Source: Candidatus Altimarinota bacterium (GTDB lineage Bacteria > Patescibacteriota > Gracilibacteria > UBA1369 > LOWO2-01-FULL-3). Taken from it: DNA of 9,513 nt. The notes under the pieces were generated by a model. It ran no database searches, was not told the DNA's origin, and saw only the letters and a list, made by a program, of their open reading frames with translations. The stretch covers positions 1-9,513 of the forward strand of contig JAOZTS010000040.1 of assembly GCA_029939035.1 (NCBI GenBank), given 5' to 3'. Shown here piece by piece: positions 5,108-9,513 of the stretch. Made by a program: the position numbers and the translations under genes. How positions within the stretch are numbered: position 1 is the stretch's first letter; each line of letters begins with the position of its first letter.

Positions 5108-5140
5108 GTTCGAATAGCGCCAGCCTGGGGAGCCAAAGAA
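5108..5140 (+). repeat. Imperfect copy of the tRNA-Asn 3' end (att-like site)
   Basis: Two blocks of the tRNA recur in order: GTTCGAAT (4457-4464 in the T-loop; here 5108-5115) and GGGAGCCAAAGAA (4473-4485 across the acceptor end, CCA and flank; here 5128-5140). The blocks are 8 nt apart in the tRNA and 12 nt apart here. TTTCGA also follows in both copies. No cloverleaf can be built here. The direct repeat brackets the toxin-antitoxin operon, as expected when an element integrates at a tRNA 3' end. The rest of 5097-5266 contains only a short palindrome, GCTTAAGC (5151-5158), near a T-run, and the uppS upstream region. Confidence 0.7.
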
Positions 5141-5252
5141 CTTTCGACTTGCTTAAGCCATTTTTCGCTACCTTCAAGTCCTAGAAAATAATAACAATTT
5201 AGGATAGACTAGACAATTACTAAGTCAATATATAGACTTCAAAAAATACCTT

Positions 5253-5258
5253 TATAAA
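5253..5258 (+). promoter_or_regulatory. Candidate -10 of the cis-prenyltransferase gene
   Basis: TATAAA at 5253-5258 ends 8 nt before the ATG at 5267, the same spacing as the -10-like TATAAC before 3194. The -35 region is poor. It would give a leaderless or nearly leaderless mRNA. Confidence 0.35.
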
Positions 5259-5266
5259 CCTCATCT

Positions 5267-6232
5267 ATGAAAGCCCCCTCCATCCCAGCAAGTACAACAG
5301 ACTCTCAAAAAACCGATTTCATTCCAATTACACCATTCCACATAAGAGAACAGTTGTTTGAATTGGTAAATGGTCCTGAAAGTGTTTCGGAGAAAATTTA
5401 CCAATTATTAACAAAGAGCCGATCCCCATACAAGATTAGAGAAAAATTACTAGGAAAACCACACACTAAAGTAGATTTTTCAACCGTGGCATCAGAATTG
5501 CAAACTAAACTAGACATCGAAGGTAAAGCCAAAGGAATCCATTTAGGAATAATTTGTGATGGGAATAGAAGATGGGCAGAAAAAAGAGGACTCGATAAAA
5601 CCGAAGGACACAAAAATGGTTACAAAACGGTAGAAGACGTTATTTTCCCAACAATTTCTAAAATCCCACAAATATCAGAATTAAGTGTTTACCTACTTTC
5701 AACATCTAATTTAAAAAGAGAAAATCGCGAACTTGATAACATCTACCAACTATTTGAATATGGCTATGAAAACTTGATAAATATAGCGAATAAACACAAT
5801 ATTCAATACAGGCATGCAGGGAAAACAGATGGTCTTCCAGAAAAGATGCAAACGCTTCTTTCTAACTTGGAAAAAGAAACAGCACACAATAATGGTGTAA
5901 AAATCAATCTCTGCATAAATTATGATGCTACAGAAGAAGAAGGAGAAGCCACAAAAAAATTCGTATTATCAATATCTCGTAAAGAACTAGAAAGCATGTC
6001 CCCTAGAGAAATAGCTCACCAAGTACAAAAACATTCATGGATCGCTACACCTGTAGACGCTGTCCTCAGAACAGGAGGTGATCCCCGTTTTTCAGGATTT
6101 GTAGGAAACAGGCCATATGACATAAATTGTCATTTACTAGTTGAACCAAAATTCTTACCCGATCTTACAGAGAAAGACATCTTGGAACATCTTTTTCACT
6201 TTGCAAAAGGAGAAAGAAGAATGGGGCAATAA
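5267..6232 (+). CDS. Divergent undecaprenyl diphosphate synthase-family cis-prenyltransferase
   Basis: Cis-prenyltransferases extend farnesyl diphosphate with isopentenyl diphosphate to make the undecaprenyl carrier lipid of cell-wall synthesis at the cytoplasmic face of the membrane. The protein has 321 residues against about 240-260 for typical UppS. The excess is an N-terminal region of about 90 residues with no recognised domain. Catalytic-domain landmarks: CDGNRRWAEKRG (97-108), matching MDGNGRWA with the catalytic Asp kept; GHKNGYK (114-120); STSNLKRE (145-152), matching STENWKRP; RTGGDPRFSGF (268-278), matching RTGGExRLSNF; and the closing GERRMG. Differences from canonical UppS: Met to Cys before DGN, Asp for the Glu of the RTGGE motif that helps bind magnesium, and NYDATEEEG (218-226) where NYGGR is usual. 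It is therefore family-level UppS, possibly with different chain length or substrate. The gene runs convergent to the ligase gene with a 4-bp gap. Stop is TAA. Confidence 0.88.
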   Translation: MKAPSIPASTTDSQKTDFIPITPFHIREQLFELVNGPESVSEKIYQLLTKSRSPYKIREKLLGKPHTKVDFSTVASELQTKLDIEGKAKGIHLGIICDGNRRWAEKRGLDKTEGHKNGYKTVEDVIFPTISKIPQISELSVYLLSTSNLKRENRELDNIYQLFEYGYENLINIANKHNIQYRHAGKTDGLPEKMQTLLSNLEKETAHNNGVKINLCINYDATEEEGEATKKFVLSISRKELESMSPREIAHQVQKHSWIATPVDAVLRTGGDPRFSGFVGNRPYDINCHLLVEPKFLPDLTEKDILEHLFHFAKGERRMGQ

Positions 6233-6236
6233 AAAA

Positions 6237-7589
6237 TCAGTACTGCAACCAATCCACCACAGGATAAAAACTTTTTCTCCACTTACTTGTCCAATTTTCC
6301 ACTAACCATTCTGCTGGAGATTTTCCTTTTATAAAAACAAACTCTTCAATACCCTTCAAATACAAACTTTCATCGTTATTTTCAATATCCCAAACTCTAT
6401 TACTCTTCAAACCACTTTTTGACATCTCAATCAATTTCTTAGCAAAATTCAAGATAGGTTTACCATTAAAAGTGGCCTGCAAACCATACTTGGCCACATC
6501 CTGACGCAAATTCATAAAATCCTCATAGGACCAATTCTTTGTCATATCATCTAAAATATTTAGATTCCCTTGATCGTAAGCTAATCCTTTTACCAAAGCC
6601 GCAACCGAAGATATCAAATGTGGAGGCAAACTATCAATAAATCGCAACTCGATAACCGACTTAGATTTGATATCTTTCCACGCAGTCTTCATATGCAATT
6701 CAAAATCATCCATGCAAGGAGAATGCCCATCGAATCCCTTATCCAAGAATTCGCTAAAAGTGCAATCAGGCTTTAACCATTTATCTCCACGCCGGATCAT
6801 TAAAAGTGGCAACGACATCAGGTGATCAATCCAAGAATCGAAACCAAACTCCGACTCATAAAGATCCTGTGGAATATCAAACTGAGGCAAAGAATTATTA
6901 TGCGCAACATGTGAACGAAAACTCATATAGCCAGAGAAACGCCTTTTACTAAATGGAGAATTTGCAAACATCGCAGTAATAATTGGCGAAATTCTCATTA
7001 AAACACGATTTTTGAGAGAAAAATCCTCCTCATCCTTAAAATCCAAATTCACATGAATGCCCGATGCTTTCATTTCCCACGCTAACCCATAATCATTATC
7101 AGATGTTTTTTTACTAGCCTCAAAATAATCCAAAATAATCCGCTTACGATCATCCCTAATACTCTGGATATCTGCACTTTTTACAAACGGGTGGTATCCA
7201 CAACCAATCCAAATAATTCCAAAAATCTTCGATATTTCTGCAATCTCATTTTGATGGATACGCATTTCCCTTGCTAAATCATGAATTGAATCATGTGGGC
7301 TACCAGCTAACTCAATACGTCCATCTGACTCTAAATGCAAAAAAGCTCTACCCCTCTTCATCGAGGTAATTTGCTTTCCCTTTTGTTGAACAATCTCCCA
7401 ACCTAATTGTTCATAAAGTGCCCCCAAAACCGCAAGATAACCCCTTCGGCCACCATAAGTAGGTGGAGAACTTTTTTCATAGTACAAACCTATTTTCTCA
7501 ACTTCAATCCCAATTCTTGGATCATAAGCCTCTAGATCCTTACAAAATAGTTTCCTTATATCTCCTAAGTGTAATAATTTCTGAGGCAT
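6237..7589 (-). CDS. Glutamate-cysteine ligase, GCS2 family
   Basis: Probable ATP-dependent ligase forming gamma-glutamylcysteine from glutamate and cysteine, the first step of glutathione-type thiol synthesis (cytoplasm); 450 residues, the usual length of the plant/alphaproteobacterial type. Landmarks: GIEVEKIG (27-34), the metal- and glutamate-binding start; SDGRIELAGSPHDS (88-101); GCGYHPF (129-135); ASGIHVNLDF (175-184); ANSPFSKRRFSGYMSFRSHV (209-228); and an HM..AW....SKSVIELRFIDSLPP stretch (about 299-323), matching the HLTTxFPEVRLKxYxEMRGAD motif. The actinobacterial EgtA family has the same fold, so the thiol product is uncertain. No glutathione synthetase is seen here. It lies 52 bp after the redox membrane protein, with a weak hairpin between, and is probably in the same operon by readthrough. 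No Shine-Dalgarno precedes the ATG. It ends with TGA, the only clear TGA stop among the longer genes. Confidence 0.88.
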   Translation of the reverse strand: MPQKLLHLGDIRKLFCKDLEAYDPRIGIEVEKIGLYYEKSSPPTYGGRRGYLAVLGALYEQLGWEIVQQKGKQITSMKRGRAFLHLESDGRIELAGSPHDSIHDLAREMRIHQNEIAEISKIFGIIWIGCGYHPFVKSADIQSIRDDRKRIILDYFEASKKTSDNDYGLAWEMKASGIHVNLDFKDEEDFSLKNRVLMRISPIITAMFANSPFSKRRFSGYMSFRSHVAHNNSLPQFDIPQDLYESEFGFDSWIDHLMSLPLLMIRRGDKWLKPDCTFSEFLDKGFDGHSPCMDDFELHMKTAWKDIKSKSVIELRFIDSLPPHLISSVAALVKGLAYDQGNLNILDDMTKNWSYEDFMNLRQDVAKYGLQATFNGKPILNFAKKLIEMSKSGLKSNRVWDIENNDESLYLKGIEEFVFIKGKSPAEWLVENWTSKWRKSFYPVVDWLQY

Positions 7590-7618
7590 ATGCGGAGCAT
7601 GTTAACACAGTAAAAATT

Positions 7619-7641
7619 ATTACCATAATTTAATAGGTAAT
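7619..7641 (-). terminator. Weak hairpin and T-run between redox protein and ligase genes
   Basis: Reading the minus strand just after the TAG at 7642, ATTACC (7641-7636) pairs with GGTAAT (7624-7619) across an 11-nt loop, then AATTTTT follows. The stem is short and AT-rich, so it may attenuate rather than stop transcription into the ligase gene. Confidence 0.4.
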
Positions 7642-8805
7642 CTACAACAACCCCAACCACAAAGCGATCAACATCCCAACACCTAAAAGTAAAATTATTA
7701 TCCCAGCAATAAGGTGAAGAATTTTCAATTTACCCTGTCTCCACTCCTCAGCTTTCTCAGTAGTAGTAAATCCAAAATAAATTGCTGAAGTAATCATCAG
7801 CATCGGCAATACAAAAATAAAATTATAAAGCAGAAGCAAAACCATTGCATATCCCCTCTCGGTAGCAGAAGCCAACAGACCCAAAATTATAATATATGGA
7901 CCCGAAGTACACGGCAACAAGAACAAACTAACAGCAAATCCAATCAGAAAAGCTCCCGGAACAGACGTTACACCCTTGATCAATCCCTTCATCTTCGGAC
8001 GCCAACTCATTGGAACTTCCATAACAAACCATTTTCCATACCAAAAATAATCTTTCAAATTAAAAAGTCCCACCAAAATCGCCAAGATTGAAACTACAAT
8101 ATAAAAACCATGAGTAATTTGCGCTGCCTGAATTGCAGAATACAAACCAAGTCCCATCAAAAAGTAAGAAATAAAGATCGACAAACTAAATGCTAAACCT
8201 GAAAAAAGTGCTCGTCTCCTACTGCTAGCAGCTAAAATAGTAGTCATTAAAATAATCAAAACCGCAAAAGCACACGGATTTATAGCATCAACCACAGCGG
8301 CACCAACCACAGCAGGAATAGTTAATTTTTTCTTCACATCTTCTTTCCCCGGATCCTTCAGTGGAGAACTGTCACCAACAATTTTTATAATCCCATTAGA
8401 ATCAACTCCATCCACCTCACTAAGCGGGCTGTCACAACCAACTTCAATACATCTCTGCACTTCTGCCTCAATGGTTTCAGAAAGAGCATTACTAAATCCA
8501 ACAATCATTTTCCCATTAATAAACATCGTAGGAACTCCTTCTATATCAGAATCAAAAGCATCAGCCATTTCCTGAAATAACAGCCCATTTTCACGATTAA
8601 AATACGTCTCATATTCAAAAATATTCAACGAAGGATACTTTTCCGTCAAATCATCCAAAAAGATCTCTGCAACAGCACAATGAGGACAACCCCGCCCATA
8701 AAAAAACAATAAATCTGTTTCATATTCCTGCTGTGCAGCCACAGACTGGGAAAATCCTGCTAATAAAAACAGAATAGATAAAATGGATACTAAAAATCGT
8801 TTCAT
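7642..8805 (-). CDS. Exported thioredoxin-like domain fused to a CcdA/DsbD-like membrane domain
   Basis: Predicted membrane thiol-disulfide carrier, 387 residues. A signal peptide or anchor (MKRFLVSILSILFLLAGFSQSVAA, split here only by function) covers about 1-24. Residues 30-125 form a thioredoxin/glutaredoxin-like domain with CPHC at 40-43 and the cis-proline in GVPT (90-93); a Cys pair also lies at 119 and 124. After a linker (about 125-160) comes a polytopic domain with about six membrane spans (about 164-386). It carries the two intramembrane cysteines typical of CcdA/DsbD, in INPCAF (Cys178) and LLPCTSGP (Cys299). Such domains accept electrons from cytoplasmic thioredoxin and pass them outward; here the acceptor domain is at the N-terminus of the same chain. 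It lies 24 bp after the DUF134-family gene and 52 bp before the ligase gene, and no Shine-Dalgarno is seen. The fold call is firm; substrate and electron direction are inferred. Confidence 0.9.
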   Translation of the reverse strand: MKRFLVSILSILFLLAGFSQSVAAQQEYETDLLFFYGRGCPHCAVAEIFLDDLTEKYPSLNIFEYETYFNRENGLLFQEMADAFDSDIEGVPTMFINGKMIVGFSNALSETIEAEVQRCIEVGCDSPLSEVDGVDSNGIIKIVGDSSPLKDPGKEDVKKKLTIPAVVGAAVVDAINPCAFAVLIILMTTILAASSRRRALFSGLAFSLSIFISYFLMGLGLYSAIQAAQITHGFYIVVSILAILVGLFNLKDYFWYGKWFVMEVPMSWRPKMKGLIKGVTSVPGAFLIGFAVSLFLLPCTSGPYIIILGLLASATERGYAMVLLLLYNFIFVLPMLMITSAIYFGFTTTEKAEEWRQGKLKILHLIAGIIILLLGVGMLIALWLGLL

Positions 8806-8829
8806 GAGCTAATATTAAAACCATTCACT

Positions 8830-9300
8830 CTACTTTTCAAGCTCCTTTATTTTAGCCTGAGCTTCTTCTACTTGTTTCTTCAGCATTTCCACCTCATCAG
8901 CAGAAGTTCCCCCTCTCATACAAGGCCCCATACCTTTCCCTGTACCTGGCCCTCGTCCTCTCGGACCTTTTTTGTCAAATCCTGGCATATTATTTTTGGT
9001 TAAATTTGGAAAATTAAAATCTATAGTTTTATGAATCTTCATCGCCTTTCCGTTCACCAAGCCATCTGCAATCTTTTTCAATGCAGATATAAGAACTCTT
9101 TGGAATGTTGAACTAGAAATCTTCATTTCCTTTGCACCCTTTTCATTATCTTTCTCTTCTAAATATTTCAAACGCACCGCCTCAAGCTCATCAAGAGTCA
9201 AATCAACCTGCTCTATCGCACTCATCGGCACACCTTGTGGCTTAAAATAAGTAACTCCAGGAGAAAAATTTATATTCCTACAACGTTTTGGTCTAGGCAT
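8830..9300 (-). CDS. DUF134 DNA-binding protein with a DUF5320-like C-terminal tail
   Basis: Likely transcriptional regulator, 156 residues. The N-terminal 90 residues match the DUF134 (UPF0251) family: MPRPKRCRNI, YFKPQGVP (18-25), LTLDELEAVRLKYLEE (35-50), then a helix-turn-helix with ISSSTFQRVLISALKKIADGL (61-81) and VNGKAMKI. The tail differs: GPRGRGPGTGKGMGPC (112-127), the Gly/Pro/Met-type motif of DUF5320 proteins, followed by a short coiled coil ADEVEMLKKQVEEAQAKIKELE (about 134-155). It contains two cysteines, at 7 and 127, which could bind metal or sense redox state; that is speculative. It is first in the minus-strand cluster with the redox membrane protein and ligase. A promoter overlapped by a perfect inverted repeat lies upstream, suggesting autoregulation. 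No Shine-Dalgarno precedes the ATG. Confidence 0.85.
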   Translation of the reverse strand: MPRPKRCRNINFSPGVTYFKPQGVPMSAIEQVDLTLDELEAVRLKYLEEKDNEKGAKEMKISSSTFQRVLISALKKIADGLVNGKAMKIHKTIDFNFPNLTKNNMPGFDKKGPRGRGPGTGKGMGPCMRGGTSADEVEMLKKQVEEAQAKIKELEK

Positions 9301-9305
9301 GATTT

Positions 9306-9362
9306 ATATAGTTATGAATATATACCCACAACTATATTATCCAAAACTCCCTAGTTAGTCAA
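9306..9362 (-). promoter_or_regulatory. Promoter with overlapping 8-bp inverted repeat (candidate operator)
   Basis: On the minus strand, TTGACT (9362-9357), a 17-nt spacer, and TAATAT (9339-9334); GATAAT two bases earlier is an alternative -10 with a 15-nt spacer. A perfect inverted repeat, ATATAGTT (9306-9313) and AACTATAT (9330-9337), spans the -10 and the predicted start near 9327. A dimer bound there would block initiation. The adjacent helix-turn-helix protein is the obvious candidate ligand. The 5' leader is about 27 nt and AT-rich. Confidence 0.65.
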
Positions 9363-9370
9363 GACTTAAT

Positions 9371-9513
9371 CTAAAGAAATTCAATAGTATCCCGCTCATA
9401 GAATTCTGGATCAGCACTTCCATACAAGAGTATAAATCTATCCTCCGCTTCATCAACATTGTATTCAAAATAACTTGAAATTGTTGTAGAAGTCGCCAAT
9501 CCTAAAGGCTCAG
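9371..9513 (-). CDS. 3' end of an unrecognised gene, N-terminus outside window
   Basis: An open frame entering from the right edge gives 46 residues and stops at TAG (9373-9371). The visible C-terminus is acidic (EYNVDEAEDRFILLYG, then DPEFYERDTIEFL), with no cysteine, membrane span or motif I can name. It ends 8 bp before the -35 of the DUF134-family promoter, so it is a separate unit on the same strand. The function is unknown. Confidence 0.6.
   Translation of the reverse strand, partial: EPLGLATSTTISSYFEYNVDEAEDRFILLYGSADPEFYERDTIEFL

Noticed and set aside
5108..5140. A second tRNA gene or pseudogene at this site
   Set aside because: Only the T-loop and 3' terminal blocks are present; no D-arm, anticodon arm or matching acceptor 5' strand lies upstream, where the toxin gene ends.
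6237..6239. Recoded TGA (glycine, as in Gracilibacteria)
   Set aside because: Glycines in all recognised proteins use GGN, no gene is interrupted by TGA, and the ligase and small membrane gene end sensibly at TGA; the window gives no sign of recoding, though few TGA stops occur.

Overview
The window is AT-rich bacterial chromosome. Bacterial origin is supported by an SSB with a DDLPF tail, a sigma70-type promoter for almost every unit, a tRNA-Asn with encoded CCA, guanylate kinase and a cis-prenyltransferase. Clear stops are mainly TAA and TAG, and TGA appears to be a stop (6237-6239), so the standard code fits. The mix of compact gene spacing, start codons without Shine-Dalgarno sequences, a Trm11-like methyltransferase with a variant catalytic motif, and a DUF134-DUF5320 protein suggests an uncultured lineage such as Patescibacteria/CPR. 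That placement is inference from gene content, not proof.

Layout. Positions 1-1827 (minus strand) hold alanine dehydrogenase (3' end cut off by the window edge) and, upstream of it, guanylate kinase. Positions 1827-2358 (plus strand) hold no credible protein gene. They hold a strong consensus promoter, a boxA-like element, many hairpins joined by A-rich linkers, and a 10-bp stem followed by a T-rich run. I read this as a transcribed, structured non-coding RNA of about 490 nt that I could not assign to RNase P RNA, tmRNA, SRP RNA or 6S RNA. It is the most interesting object here. Positions 2470-3187 (minus strand) hold ssb and, upstream, a 57-residue single-pass membrane protein gene. Positions 3194-4339 (plus strand) hold the THUMP/Trm11-type RNA methyltransferase, followed at once by a promoter and tRNA-Asn(GUU).

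Positions 4518-5140 hold a Phd/YefM-RelE-type toxin-antitoxin operon with its own promoter. It is flanked by the tRNA 3' end and by an imperfect second copy of that 3' end, so it looks like a cassette inserted at a tRNA gene. Positions 5267-6232 (plus strand) hold a divergent undecaprenyl-diphosphate-synthase-family enzyme with an extra N-terminal region of about 90 residues. It converges, with a 4-bp gap, on a minus-strand cluster (9300 to 6237): a DUF134-DUF5320 DNA-binding protein, an exported thioredoxin-like domain fused to a CcdA/DsbD-like membrane domain, and a GCS2-family glutamate-cysteine ligase. The cluster starts from a promoter overlaid by a perfect 8-bp inverted repeat. It reads as a thiol-redox unit: one gene makes a low-molecular-weight thiol, one moves reducing equivalents across the membrane, and the first may regulate the set. 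The last 143 bases are the 3' end of an unrecognised minus-strand gene.
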